DNA of 42,352 nt from Polyangiaceae bacterium (lineage in GTDB: Bacteria; Myxococcota_A; Polyangia; Polyangiales; Polyangiaceae), in assembly GCA_029266615.1 (NCBI GenBank), contig JAQSWN010000088.1, positions 1 to 42,352 of the forward strand, written 5' to 3'. Shown here piece by piece: positions 28,827-38,567 of this stretch (positions within the stretch are counted from its first letter, which is position 1; each line of letters starts with the position of its first letter). A program made the translations under genes and the position numbers. A model generated the notes under the pieces. That model did not search any database. It was not told where the DNA came from and worked only from the letters and a program-made list of their open reading frames with translations.

Positions 28827-31814
28827 ATGTCTAAGATTCGCTATTGGGCGCTCGGCGTGGTGGGCAGCAGTCTGCTCACCCTCGGCAGCTGCTTCTCAGA
28901 GCCGGACGGTTCGTCGCCCGGTGGTCGCGGTGGCACCGCCGCCAGCAACGCGGGCTCGGGAGGGACCGAAACGGGCGGCAGCGCGGTCGGAGGCGGTCCG
29001 GATTCGGGCGGTACTGACGGCGGAGCGGCGGGCTCCGGGGAAGCGCCGGCAGGACCGAAGACCGTCCTGGTGGTCATGGAAGGCCTGCGGCCCGAGCTCG
29101 TTTCGCCGGAGCTGACTCCCAACTTGTGGCGGATCGCCGAGAACGGCGTGCGCTTCAGCAAAGTCAGCAGCGTGGTCCCGTCTAACCGCATGGCAGCCGC
29201 GGCCAGCCTCGCCACCGGGGTCGTGCCTGGGCGCCACGGGGTCCTGGGTGAGCGCATGTACTTGCCCGGGGCCGCCGCACGGGATTCACTGGGTCGCGCC
29301 GTCGACACCTCGCAACCTGTCTCGCTCGGTGATCGCGGCACGCTGGAGTCGCTCCACGAAAACCTAGCCGAGGGCTTGCTTCAATCGCGCTCGCTCGTGG
29401 AGGTCGCGCTCGACGCCGGATTTGGAACCGCGGTCATTGGTCGCAGCGGGCCCGCGTCCGTGTTCGACTTGCGTCGCAGCGGCTGGGGGTTGGACGATTC
29501 TTACGTGTACCCCTACGCCTTCGCCCGCATCGTCTTGGAGCTCGGCAAAGGTATGCCGAGCTACGGCTCCGCGCTCTTCCCAGACTTGGTTGCCCCGTCC
29601 GCCTACCGGACAGACGACGAATTCACCCGCTACGGCGCTTCAATATATCCGGGGCAAATCCCGCAGTATCCTGGCTTCTTGCCGGTCGGTAAGGTGCAGG
29701 CATTTTTGAATCCGCTCTTGCCCGCCCTCCACACCTTCGAGGCCGCGGAGGAGCTAGAATCCGCGGCCGCGGGGCGTCTCTTATCAGGAAACGAAGTGGA
29801 CCTGCTCGTGGTCTGGATGCGTGGCGCGGGCGAAACGGCCCTGCGCGCCGGCCCCGGTTCGGTCGCCGAAGTCGCGCAAGTGAACAAGTCGCTCGATCGG
29901 GACCTCGGCGCGCTCGAGTCCGCTCTGCCGGAAGGAAGCAACCTCGTGCTCGTGTCCGACGGGGGGACGAGTGCCCTCGCGGGCGATCCGGCTTTTTTTC
30001 CTCGTTGGGGCCTAGTACCCGGCAATATACCCGCCGCGCGCTGGGCCGCAGTGGACACGGCCGGAGGGATCTCGGTCGACGGCGCGGTCCGACTGGTCGA
30101 TCTGCTGAATCGCGGGGGCTTCACGGCTCACGACGGCCAGTCGTGCCTCTCGGGCCTCGCCTACACGACTTACCCCGTCCTCTCGATCGATGACGCGTGG
30201 CCCTTCGCCTGTCGCGGAACGAAAGGCGGTGAGCTGACCGGCCCCGCGATGGTTCCCGAGAAGCTCGATCCGAACGCGGTCGTGGTCGTCTCCAACGGTG
30301 CCTCCGAGCTCCTTTATCTGCCGAGCCACCGTGTCAGCACGCTCTCCCGCCTCGTCGAGTTCCTCCAGAGCCGGCCCGAGGTGGGCAGCGTGTTCGTCGC
30401 CCCCCGCTACGCAAAAGAGGGCGCCGCCCCCGCCGGCACCCTCGACCTGGGCTTACTTGGTTTTCCGCCGGACACGTTGCTGGACGTGCTCGTGACCTAC
30501 AACTGGGATGCGGCCGACGGTGTCGCGGGCGCCCCCCTCGTTCAAGGCGGCGTCGTCCAGACTCCCGCTCTTTTCGATGCGTGCCCTCTTGGCACGGACT
30601 GCCGCCCAGGGCTCTACTGCGATCGTGGGAATCCTTCGTTCCCCGTGTGCAAGTTTTGCCCCCCGGATCAACCCGTCGATCAGCCCATGTGCAATCTCGC
30701 TGGTACCCCGGAGCAGCGAGAAGTGGCGTACGCGGAAGCGAAAGCAGTGTCGGTGTACCGCAAGGAGGGTGAGGCCTGTGAGCAGAGCGGAGCGGTCTGC
30801 GCTCCGGGTCTGCGCTGCGTGTACTCGATTTGTCGTCCACCCGAGGCGCCGTGGAGCCTGGCCCGCGCGCAACCGGGAGCCGCCGCAAAGGGCACCTCGT
30901 ATGGCGCGATGCACGGAGTCGGGCTCCTCGCAGACGGCAACCTGACTGATCACCACGGCGTTCGCGGCGGCTCTTCGCCCGCGGATCTCGGTAGCATCCT
31001 GATTATGTCTGGCCCCGCCTTCAAAACGCACACGGTGGTGGAGGTGCCGAGCGGCATCGTGGACGTGGCGCCGACGCTGCTTCACGTGCTTCGCGCCGGC
31101 TTGGAAGACGAGCTCGGCATGGTGGACGGCCGCCTCTTGAGCGAAGCGCTGGCCGACTCTAGTGAAGAGCCGACGACATTCGAGGCGCTCTCGACCACGA
31201 GCACCACCGCCAATCGTCCCTTCTACGCGCCCACCAGCCCGGACAGCAGCGCAGCCACCCTCCTGAGCGCGAATGGCAGTTACAGCTCCGCGCTCGAGGG
31301 CTTCAACGTCACTCGCGGCGACCGCACGTACGTGTACTACACCAGCGCGGGCGCCACGCGGAGCCCACTCGGCTGCACCGCTGCAACGGATTGCCCCGCC
31401 GGCATTCAGTGCGGCGGCAAGGGCGTTTGCCTCATCACGCCCTCTTGCGTGGACGGCGTAAAAAACGGGTTAGAAGCGGACGTGGACTGCGGCAACGCGG
31501 CCGGATGCCTGCCCTGCGCCCCCGGCCGCTCCTGTGCCGGGCCGCTGGATTGCGACCCCACCTACGCATGCCCGGCGCTCGCGGCACCCGACGCGGTCGG
31601 TGGCGTCCCCGCCGAGAAGCGGAAGTGCCTCCCGGCGCTCTGCTTGGATGGCATAAAGAGCGGCTACGAGACGGACATGGACTGCGGCAAGGCCGCCGGC
31701 TGCTTCTTGTGCGCCGACGGTCAAGCGTGCCTTTCCAACGACGACTGCGAAAACGCCCTGTGTGAAAATGGCGCGTGCACGCAGCCGCAGCCGCCGGTGC
31801 CCCCCACTCCGTGA
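28827..31814 (+). CDS. Phosphodiesterase/nucleotide pyrophosphatase-fold lipoprotein with degenerate active site
   Basis: 995 residues, 6 bases after the cytochrome gene. Lipobox LGSC (near residue 21), then a Gly-rich stalk. Residues about 80-440 and 670-760 follow the type I phosphodiesterase (alkaline phosphatase superfamily) pattern: VLVVMEGLRPELVSPELTPNL, ASLATGVVPGRHGVLGE, GPGSVAEVAQVNKSLDRDLG, LVLVSDGGT and HHGVRG ... IMSGPAF. Yet key ligands differ: the first Asp is Glu85, the nucleophile Thr is Ser119, the Asp/His pair is Gly335/Leu339, and the usual DH is Asp378-Gly379. Hence it may bind rather than hydrolyse. Cys-rich segments (near 590-680) and two C-terminal repeats of the CxDGxKxGxExDxDCG...C..C type (from about 874) suggest a disulfide-stabilised surface protein. 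Confidence 0.82.
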   Translation: MSKIRYWALGVVGSSLLTLGSCFSEPDGSSPGGRGGTAASNAGSGGTETGGSAVGGGPDSGGTDGGAAGSGEAPAGPKTVLVVMEGLRPELVSPELTPNLWRIAENGVRFSKVSSVVPSNRMAAAASLATGVVPGRHGVLGERMYLPGAAARDSLGRAVDTSQPVSLGDRGTLESLHENLAEGLLQSRSLVEVALDAGFGTAVIGRSGPASVFDLRRSGWGLDDSYVYPYAFARIVLELGKGMPSYGSALFPDLVAPSAYRTDDEFTRYGASIYPGQIPQYPGFLPVGKVQAFLNPLLPALHTFEAAEELESAAAGRLLSGNEVDLLVVWMRGAGETALRAGPGSVAEVAQVNKSLDRDLGALESALPEGSNLVLVSDGGTSALAGDPAFFPRWGLVPGNIPAARWAAVDTAGGISVDGAVRLVDLLNRGGFTAHDGQSCLSGLAYTTYPVLSIDDAWPFACRGTKGGELTGPAMVPEKLDPNAVVVVSNGASELLYLPSHRVSTLSRLVEFLQSRPEVGSVFVAPRYAKEGAAPAGTLDLGLLGFPPDTLLDVLVTYNWDAADGVAGAPLVQGGVVQTPALFDACPLGTDCRPGLYCDRGNPSFPVCKFCPPDQPVDQPMCNLAGTPEQREVAYAEAKAVSVYRKEGEACEQSGAVCAPGLRCVYSICRPPEAPWSLARAQPGAAAKGTSYGAMHGVGLLADGNLTDHHGVRGGSSPADLGSILIMSGPAFKTHTVVEVPSGIVDVAPTLLHVLRAGLEDELGMVDGRLLSEALADSSEEPTTFEALSTTSTTANRPFYAPTSPDSSAATLLSANGSYSSALEGFNVTRGDRTYVYYTSAGATRSPLGCTAATDCPAGIQCGGKGVCLITPSCVDGVKNGLEADVDCGNAAGCLPCAPGRSCAGPLDCDPTYACPALAAPDAVGGVPAEKRKCLPALCLDGIKSGYETDMDCGKAAGCFLCADGQACLSNDDCENALCENGACTQPQPPVPPTP

Positions 31815-31852
31815 GCGCGCTAAGGACGGGCGGCACGCTCGCGGAGCCGTGC

Positions 31853-32200
31853 CTACTGGTTTGTGTTGGGCAGCGCGAACGCTTGTATTAGATTGGGCTG
31901 AGCCGTCGCGAAGAGTCGGCCGTCGGAGATAGCCGGGGACGCGGTGGTGCCGCCAACGCCGGCGGTTGGTCCCGTCCCCAACGGAGCGCACGTCGCGCCG
32001 GCAGTACGGAAAGCGGTCGGGAACGCGAACTGGTTTCGCTCGCTTTCCAAGTAAACGACGTCCGCCGCTACAGCGGGCGAGCGGAGCACGTTGTTAGGGG
32101 TAGCGGCGGTCCATTCCCGCGCTCCGGATTAGGCCATCTTCGGCGCGGGGCTTGCCATCTGCTCGGCGACTTGTGGATCGCACGCCGTGGCGGCCGTTGT
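31853..32200 (-). pseudogene. Broken PQQ-type propeller gene
   Basis: One minus-strand frame reads WILTTAATACDPQVAEQ ... then a TAA at about 32129, then GAREWTAATPNNVLRSPAVA, ADVVYLESERNQFAF and TTASPAISDGRLFATAQPNLIQAFALPN to the stop near 31853. The pieces have the strand and turn pattern of PQQ-type propellers and a terminal strand like that of the lipoproteins at 15789 and 32821. The in-frame stop and the missing N-terminal half mark a relic. A 6-base inverted repeat (GGCACG/CGTGCC, 31832-31853) spans its end and that of the upstream gene but lacks a T tract. Confidence 0.6.
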
Positions 32201-32308
32201 GAGAATCCACTGCGAACAGCGCGCGGCACCGACCCAGGCACGCGGAAGGTTGCTCATGCGCAATTGTGAAGGGAATATCGTTGGCGACGTGACGGGGCTG
32301 AAACACGT

Positions 32309-32703
32309 TTGGCAACGTTGGAGCGGGAGCGCTACTCAAGTGTGGGCCCCCCACTGTTACGCGACGATTCCGTCGTTGGTAGAGTCGGAACGAGCGATCC
32401 CGGGATCGAGCCATTGTTCGTCACACGCAATGCCGACACATTGACGCATGGCTCGGTCGGAATCGAAAGCATTTCGAACACGTCAGCATCGTCAAAGACG
32501 TGGTCTACGCGACATCCCATGCTCGTGCGTTCGACGAGGCCGGCCGCCTTTACCTGTTCGGCACGCGCTGCGCCGACCACCGAAGCACGTGCTCGGCGCT
32601 CGGTGTCCGCGACGCAACCGGTTGGACCGCATACTCAGCTGCCATCGCAAGCGGAAAGGTCGTCATCGCCGCGGGTCAAACGGTGGACGTCTTCGGCCTC
32701 TGA
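32309..32703 (+). pseudogene. Broken C-terminal part of a PQQ-type propeller gene
   Basis: In one frame (about 32325-32480) the DNA encodes VGPPLLRDDSVVGRVGTSDPG ... LFVTRNADTLTHGSVGIESIS; in another (about 32485-32703) it encodes VSIVKDVVYATSHARAFD, GRLYLFGTRC and TAYSAAIASGKVVIAAGQTVDVFGL followed by TGA. Together they look like successive propeller blades joined by a frameshift and ending like the intact gene just downstream at 32821. No signal peptide or N-terminal blades are found upstream. It is opposed to the relic at 31853. Confidence 0.6.
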
Positions 32704-32820
32704 TGCGCCCCTCGCGCAAGTTAGTTCGAACCGGCGGACTTCAATCTCGAATGCCGATGCCTCGAGTTCGCAGCCCAATCGTCACTGGCGTGCCGGCGAC
32801 CGTCGCTTATCATCTGGCGG

Positions 32821-34128
32821 ATGAAGATGATTCATGTGGGGTTGCTCACGGGGCTACTGGGGTGCACCGCGATCACTGACCCCGTGCCCATGGACGAGTA
32901 CGGCGAGCTCGCGGAGGAGCTCAATGGCGAGCCGGACTGGGCGATGATCGGTCGCACCGCGCGTCGCACTTCCAACAATCCGCTCGAGAACGTCATCGGA
33001 ACATCCAATGTGGCCTTGCTGGTCGAGACGTGGAGCGCGGAAGCGGAGGGCTCTTTTGCCCCTTCGCTAGCGCTGTGGGGCTCAAGACTGTTCGTCTCCA
33101 ATCTCCAATATTTTGATCCGGTCTGGGGCGTTGGCTATTCGCTGCAAGCGCTGGACCCGGATACCGGCAACAAGCTCTGGGAGGCTCCACTACCCGAAGA
33201 TCAAAGCGGGTCGTTCAGCCCTGAATCGTTTACGTCGGCCATGGCCGTCGCCCACGGGCGAATTCATGTGCAGCATACGAACTTCTCACCGCTGCTGTCG
33301 ACTCGCACTGGCAAGCTCGTGGGCAACGGCGCGCTGAAGACTGGGATGGATGACCGGATCTCCGCGCCGCTGCTGAAGGGGGACACGCTCGTGGTCGAGA
33401 CGTGGGCCGAGTATCATTCGGACGTCCAAGACTATCGTCGCACGCTATTCGCGACCGACACGACGACGAACACGCGCTTGTGGCGAAAAGCATTGGGCTC
33501 TGCCTTCCAAGCCCCACGCGACCCTGCGTTGGGCTCAGGCGTCGTCTTCACCGTCGACAGCGACGCAAGCGAGCTCCTCGCTCTCAGCGCGGCGGATGGT
33601 TCGACGGTTTGGACGAGCGCGGCCGCTAGCGGCCAGCTGGGATCGCCGAGCGTAGTCTCGGGCCAGGTCTACGTGGTAAGTCGACCCAACACGCTCACGG
33701 CTTACGACGCGCTGACGGGTGAGCAGCGTTGGCAGACCGTATACACGGGGGGCGCGGCGTCGGGCGCTCCGGAGCGGGCGCCGGTGCTGGGTGCCGACAC
33801 GGCTTACATTGCGCTGGACAAGCGCGGTGGCGGCGTAGCAGTGGGCGCGTTTGCTGCGACGAACGGCAAGCGTCGCTGGAGCACCTTGCTGCCCACCAGC
33901 GCAGGAAGCAGCACTGCGACCTCGCTGGCGAATGGCGTCCTCTACGTTGGCAGCAGCAGCGGGCAACTGTTTGCGCTCAACGCCGGCACTGGCGCCACCC
34001 TCGCGACGTTCACCCTGGCGTCGGCAGTGCACGGCGTCATCGTTGCCCACGGTCGCTTGCATGTCGCGACGTTCAGCCATGGTCTGCACACCTTCGAGCT
34101 CGTTGGCGAGGGCGAGACGGCACGCTGA
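32821..34128 (+). CDS. PQQ-type beta-propeller lipoprotein
   Basis: 435 residues with a short signal peptide and lipobox (LLGC near residue 15, then TAI). The mature part contains recurring blades: YSLQALDPDTGNKLWEAPL, LFATDTTTNTRLWRKAL, LLALSAADGSTVWTSAAA, LTAYDALTGEQRWQTVYTG, FAATNGKRRWSTLL and LFALNAGTGATLATFTL. This matches PQQ/BamB-like propellers without enzymatic motifs. It is a paralogue of the lipoprotein at 15789, sharing WAM.GR..R.TS.NP at the N-terminus. The two broken copies just upstream suggest local duplication. Surface or envelope location and a binding role are inferred. Confidence 0.85.
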   Translation: MKMIHVGLLTGLLGCTAITDPVPMDEYGELAEELNGEPDWAMIGRTARRTSNNPLENVIGTSNVALLVETWSAEAEGSFAPSLALWGSRLFVSNLQYFDPVWGVGYSLQALDPDTGNKLWEAPLPEDQSGSFSPESFTSAMAVAHGRIHVQHTNFSPLLSTRTGKLVGNGALKTGMDDRISAPLLKGDTLVVETWAEYHSDVQDYRRTLFATDTTTNTRLWRKALGSAFQAPRDPALGSGVVFTVDSDASELLALSAADGSTVWTSAAASGQLGSPSVVSGQVYVVSRPNTLTAYDALTGEQRWQTVYTGGAASGAPERAPVLGADTAYIALDKRGGGVAVGAFAATNGKRRWSTLLPTSAGSSTATSLANGVLYVGSSSGQLFALNAGTGATLATFTLASAVHGVIVAHGRLHVATFSHGLHTFELVGEGETAR

Positions 34129-34671
34129 CGGAGACGGCGCGGGCGTCGCCTCGGCGAGCGTCCTGCAGGTGGAGTGCGCCGGGCGTTGTCCTAGCGCGTC
34201 TCCGCTGCTGGGAGACGCTGCTCGAACGCGCGCCGCTCGTCACCCTGGACGACGACTCATCTGCCGGGGGGAGCAAGCGGCTATCCGCGCCGTGCGCTGG
34301 TGCCCAATCGCCAACGCTTCGGCACCGGCGCTCAGCGGCGCGCAGGGACCCCCGCGCGTCGTCCTGCGAACGCCGCTGCCGGCGCTGCGGAAGGTATCAC
34401 TCGGCGCGATCGTGGTGCCTACAACTGCGCCCACGAATCGCTACCGAACGCGGCTCGACTCTCACACCGGAGCTCGCGCGGCACCGAACGGTCGCCAAGT
34501 TGTCGCCCCCCGGGTGTGGTCGAGATCACGACGACTCAGCTTGACTGCGAATGACAACCGGAGTGACGAATCAGCGTTTTAGAAACGCAATCGTGGACTT
34601 TTAGAGACACGAAAAGACGGTGCGCCGCGCACAGAATGCTGTAGGCTGCGCGCGCCACTTCGGGAGGAGTC
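34129..34671. other. Gene-free region; hairpin near the downstream promoter
   Basis: About 540 bases without a frame I can support; the overlapping open frames are Arg/Ser/Pro-rich as expected from antisense or random high-GC DNA. A perfect inverted repeat GCGTTT-TAG-AAACGC lies at 34574-34588, roughly 90 bases before the next gene, and could be an operator or part of a weak terminator. GGGAGGAG just before 34672 is a strong ribosome-binding site. Confidence 0.4.
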
Positions 34672-36888
34672 ATGATGTTTAACAAGCGCTACACCGCACT
34701 CTGTTTCTGTCTATTCTCAAGCACTCAAGTCTCATTGCTGGGCTGTTCTGCCGAAGACACGGAGCACGGGCCGAAGGCCGCCGCCTCAACGCTCGTTCTT
34801 GCAGATGCGGCGCGGTGCGAGCCCGGTAGGTTCGAAAGCACCGTCGCCAACGCTTGCACTCGTGCGGAGGACCCGATCGGGTACCAGGCGGGCGAGGTCG
34901 GCGGCGTCCCCGCGCGAGCTCTCGGCCTAGGGCTCGCCTACGGGGTTCGATTGAATGGCAGTGGCGGCGTGTTCACGGGGGAAGCGAATCTCAATACGCT
35001 TTCGGGCGGCGAACACATCATTTATTTGAGCGCTCCGAATATCGACATAGAGGTTCTCGACGCGGCCGGCGCCGTCGTTTCACCCACCTGTGGGCGCTAC
35101 TTGCCCCTCGCACCAACGACGCCTGCGTACTCAGCGGGTTGCACACTGCGCGGCGCCTACGCCATCAGCCTGCACGCTCAAGCCAACTATCGGCTGCGTT
35201 TCTCGTCTTCGAGCTCCTCTTATGTTCGCGTGATGGTTGCGTTGCGTCGCGACGCCGGCGTCACCGCAACTTCGGCGGTGCAGTGCGGTCAGAATGCCGA
35301 CTTGTTGGCCACACTGGCCCCTGCCTGCAGCGCCGCGGAACCGACGACTGCCGTCACGGCGGCCCCGTTCGGCGGCACCTCCTCCCCCCCAATCAGCGGC
35401 GGCGTGTCTTACGGCGTTCGCCTCGGTCCCGTGGGGGATGCCAACGAAGGGTCCGTCACCTTTTCGCCGCCGTACACCGCCGACTACGTCGTTTACACGG
35501 GTACTGCCGGCGCGCCGGTGGGCGTGCTCAACGCGGATGGCCAAGTCCCAAACCGTTGCGGCTATCCGATCACGGACGAAAATTCGCAATCCATGATCGG
35601 CACCACTTGCACCAAGCTCCGCGCAGGCTACGTCTTCAAGCGTCTCAAGGGGGGGGTGGCGCACCAGCTGGAGTTGGGTCAAGTCTCGCCGCAGTCTTGG
35701 GTGCGCACTATCGTGCTACCCACCGCTCCAGACACGGACGCGGACGGGCTGGCCGACAACTTGGACCGGTGCCCCACGACCACGGGTGATCCAGAAACGT
35801 GCGGTTGCGCGCCTGCGGTGTGTTCCGGCGGCGCGACATGGCTACGCACGATCGACGACAGCCGTATCGATACGGTGCGGGACGTGGTGACGGACGCCAG
35901 CGGCAACGTTTACACGATTGGAGAGGTCGAAGCCTTCGAAACCGTAACCAACATTTCGGTGCGGAAGTTCGACTCGAGCGGCACGCCTATCTGGAGTCGA
36001 ACATTCGACTATTCAGATTCGATGGATGGGCGGGGGATCGCCATGACGCCCACGGGGGACATCGTGGTTGCGGGCTCTTACTATAACTCTGGCAACATCG
36101 ACCTTTTCACGGCCAAATTGAGCTCCAGTGGCGCGCTCATTTGGGAGAGTCGCTTGGACACGGGCTCCTGGGGCGCGGGGAAGGACGTAGCCGTGGACCC
36201 GTCAGGGAACATCTATTTCGTGGGCAGCTCTACGAATTTCGACCTTGGCCTCGCAGAATACCCCATCATTCGCAAGTTCGACCCAGCAGGCAACGTCCTG
36301 TGGACTAAGACGTTGACCGTTGCGGATGGGGCTTCATCGTCGGGCGTCGTCAACGGCGTGTCGACGGACTCGTCCGGTGACGTGGTAGTAGTCGGCTTTC
36401 ATAGTCGGGCCTTCACCGCCAAGTACGACGGAGCGGGCAATGAGCTATGGAGCCGAATCGACACGACTGGCACGGTTTCTGATTTGCAAGACGTCGCGGT
36501 GGACTCCAACGACAACATCGCCGTAGTGGGCAGCCGCCGAGTCGGCACCAACGTCGACGTTTTGGTACGACGGCTAACGCCGATTGGGTCCACCCACTGG
36601 GAGGAGGTCTACGACGGAGGCGGATCGGACTTTGGCTTGGCAATAGCGGCAGGCGATACCATCGCGGTCACGGGGTCGACGCGCGTCGGCACCAATAGCG
36701 ACTTATTGGTTCAAGTCTTCGCGCAGAATGGGATTTTACTATCCAGTCAAAAACCAGCGAGCGCCGAGGATGTTCGGGGCGAGGGCGCTGCTTTCGACTT
36801 GGAGGGCAATCTGCTGATCGGCGCCACGGGCGTCAACTCTCCCGCTGAAGGTGGATTGAACGGTCTGCTGCTGAAATACGTACCCTGA
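34672..36888 (+). CDS. Lipoprotein: two 'WVRV' domains, calcium motif and SBBP propeller
   Basis: 738 residues; ATG 34672 follows GGGAGGAG closely and ATG 34675 is equally possible. Lipobox LLGC (near residue 25). Two copies of an unnamed domain of about 140 residues follow (about 48-190 and 200-350), each with early Cys, YGVRL, a Y..Y strand, Cys pairs and a last strand YVRVMV or WVRTIV. Then comes DTDADGLADNLDRCPTT (about 354-370), a thrombospondin type 3-like calcium-binding segment, and an SBBP-style propeller (VTDASGNVYTIGEVE, VDPSGNIYFVGSS, VDSNDNIAVVGSR) to the C-terminus. It probably sits on the cell surface. The unnamed domain also occurs at 5036 and 38865. Confidence 0.83.
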   Translation: MMFNKRYTALCFCLFSSTQVSLLGCSAEDTEHGPKAAASTLVLADAARCEPGRFESTVANACTRAEDPIGYQAGEVGGVPARALGLGLAYGVRLNGSGGVFTGEANLNTLSGGEHIIYLSAPNIDIEVLDAAGAVVSPTCGRYLPLAPTTPAYSAGCTLRGAYAISLHAQANYRLRFSSSSSSYVRVMVALRRDAGVTATSAVQCGQNADLLATLAPACSAAEPTTAVTAAPFGGTSSPPISGGVSYGVRLGPVGDANEGSVTFSPPYTADYVVYTGTAGAPVGVLNADGQVPNRCGYPITDENSQSMIGTTCTKLRAGYVFKRLKGGVAHQLELGQVSPQSWVRTIVLPTAPDTDADGLADNLDRCPTTTGDPETCGCAPAVCSGGATWLRTIDDSRIDTVRDVVTDASGNVYTIGEVEAFETVTNISVRKFDSSGTPIWSRTFDYSDSMDGRGIAMTPTGDIVVAGSYYNSGNIDLFTAKLSSSGALIWESRLDTGSWGAGKDVAVDPSGNIYFVGSSTNFDLGLAEYPIIRKFDPAGNVLWTKTLTVADGASSSGVVNGVSTDSSGDVVVVGFHSRAFTAKYDGAGNELWSRIDTTGTVSDLQDVAVDSNDNIAVVGSRRVGTNVDVLVRRLTPIGSTHWEEVYDGGGSDFGLAIAAGDTIAVTGSTRVGTNSDLLVQVFAQNGILLSSQKPASAEDVRGEGAAFDLEGNLLIGATGVNSPAEGGLNGLLLKYVP

Positions 36889-37328
36889 GGCAACGCCACC
36901 GTTGTGCGTGGGCAGCGCAGGCGCAGTGGTGCGGCAGAGCTTCGGCTCGCGCGGTCGCCTCGTTCTCGCGGGTCGGGAACGGGGCGACGCGCAACGAGCA
37001 GTCGAGCTTCCAAGGTTCACTGCCATTCGCTGCCCCACTTTGGTTGAGCCAGGAGGAAGACACCTAGCGGTCGTGATCGACCGTTTCGCGCGTCGCGTGG
37101 ACAGCGCGCGTGCGAGCGGCCGCGTTTTCGACCACGGCCCACTCGCTCCGCGGCGGCATCCACAGCTCGCGCACGGCAAACGTCATGGCGGTCGCGGCAG
37201 ACGCTCTGGGTTTAACGTTCAAGGCGCTGCGACTGCGCTTGCCCCCCGGCCGCTTCACCGGCGCGACGGACGTCAGCAGAAACCGTCCCGCAAGTGATGC
37301 TCCCCTGACCCACGCACCAGAAACGAGC
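36889..37328. other. Gene-free region
   Basis: About 440 bases between the propeller lipoprotein and the nuclease. The nuclease frame is open upstream to 37110 but that part is Ala/Arg/Ser-rich and unlike an exported leader. I see no RNA gene, repeat or clear terminator. Confidence 0.35.
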
Positions 37329-38558
37329 ATGGATATGACGAAAACACATGTAGACAGCCAGCAAGAACTCGCGCAGAGCTCCATTCATCTGCGTATCGGG
37401 AGCTTCAACGTAGAAAACTTGTTTCAGCGGGCACGCATCCTGCTTCTCGACGACCAGCAGAGCACGGGCGATGAGCTGGCGAAGGTGGGCGAGCTGCAAG
37501 ATCTCTTGGAACGGGACGACTACGACGTGACGCTGCCTAACGGCGCCATGGTCCGGGCGCGGATCAACGAGCTTTATAATGCCCTCCAGAAATTTCTGAC
37601 CATTCGTGTCGACCGAGGCGCGACTAAACTTTTTCGCAAGCCTAAAGACGCGCCATTCGAGCTAGAGAGCTTCATCAAAGGACGCCGCGACTGGTCCGGG
37701 TCTATTGAATTCGTAGTCGACGACTTCAGCGACCAGACGCGTGAAAACACCATGAAGGTCATCGACGCGATTGACGCGGACCTCTTGTGCGTCGTGGAGG
37801 TCGAAGGTCTGGTGGCGTTGCGCCGTCTGGCGCGCGCCTTGTCGGATAAATTCGGCAAGTCTTACCCCTACGCGATGTCGATCGACGGCAACGACGAGCG
37901 CGGCATCGACGTGGGGCTGCTGAGCCGTTACCCTATCACCGGCATCGAGACGCACCAGTTCGACGAAGACGCGGCGGGGCGCATCTTCAGTCGCGATTGC
38001 CTGGTAGTCACGGTCGAGGTTCCGAAAGTCGGCGCCGTCACGCTCCTCTGTAACCACTTGAAGAGCCTCAGCGGCGATGGCGAGAAGAGTCAGCTCGGGG
38101 ATATGCTCCGCGGACGCCAAGTAGAACGCATCAAGCAGATCCTGGCGCAGCGCGACTTGTCTCGCGAGCGAGTGGTCGTGCTCGGTGACTTGAACGACTT
38201 CGAGGGGCGAGCGCGCGCGGGCGCCGACCAAAACTTCGTGCTGGATGGCTTGGTGCATCATCCGCTACTCATGGATGTCGTCGCTCGCTTGATCTTGGAG
38301 CCGGCCTTGCGCTGGACCTATACCGGAGTGCTTCGTGGTCAGCGCACTCAGAGTCGCCTGGACTACTTGCTCGTGTCAGCGCCCCTCGCAGCGGCACTTG
38401 GATCCGTGACCATCGAACGGCGCGGCATCGAAGCTCTGGAGCAGATCAACGGTGAGGCCCCGTTCGAGAGCGTGTCCGAAACGGATCATACGGGCGCGTC
38501 CGATCACGCGGCGGTCGTGGCTGAATTCGTCTTCGAGGACAGGGGTGGCGGCGCTTAG
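37329..38558 (+). CDS. Endonuclease/exonuclease/phosphatase (EEP) family protein
   Basis: About 409 residues from ATG 37329 (the frame is open up to 37110; a start at 37335 is also possible, and no strong ribosome-binding site decides). The fold of DNase I-like metal-dependent phosphoesterases is clear: IGSFNVENLF (Asn27), CVVEVEGL (Glu157), VGLLSRYPI, LCNHLKS, VLGDLNDF (Asp287, Asn289), RLDYLLVS and TGASDHAAV (Asp392, His393). All catalytic positions are present, so it should be active on nucleic acid or another phosphoester. It has no evident signal peptide from this start, although all neighbours are lipoproteins. An insertion of about 100 residues between FNVENLF and CVVEVEGL resembles secreted nucleases in other Proteobacteria. 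Confidence 0.88.
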   Translation: MDMTKTHVDSQQELAQSSIHLRIGSFNVENLFQRARILLLDDQQSTGDELAKVGELQDLLERDDYDVTLPNGAMVRARINELYNALQKFLTIRVDRGATKLFRKPKDAPFELESFIKGRRDWSGSIEFVVDDFSDQTRENTMKVIDAIDADLLCVVEVEGLVALRRLARALSDKFGKSYPYAMSIDGNDERGIDVGLLSRYPITGIETHQFDEDAAGRIFSRDCLVVTVEVPKVGAVTLLCNHLKSLSGDGEKSQLGDMLRGRQVERIKQILAQRDLSRERVVVLGDLNDFEGRARAGADQNFVLDGLVHHPLLMDVVARLILEPALRWTYTGVLRGQRTQSRLDYLLVSAPLAAALGSVTIERRGIEALEQINGEAPFESVSETDHTGASDHAAVVAEFVFEDRGGGA

Positions 38559-38567
38559 GGCCCGCAA

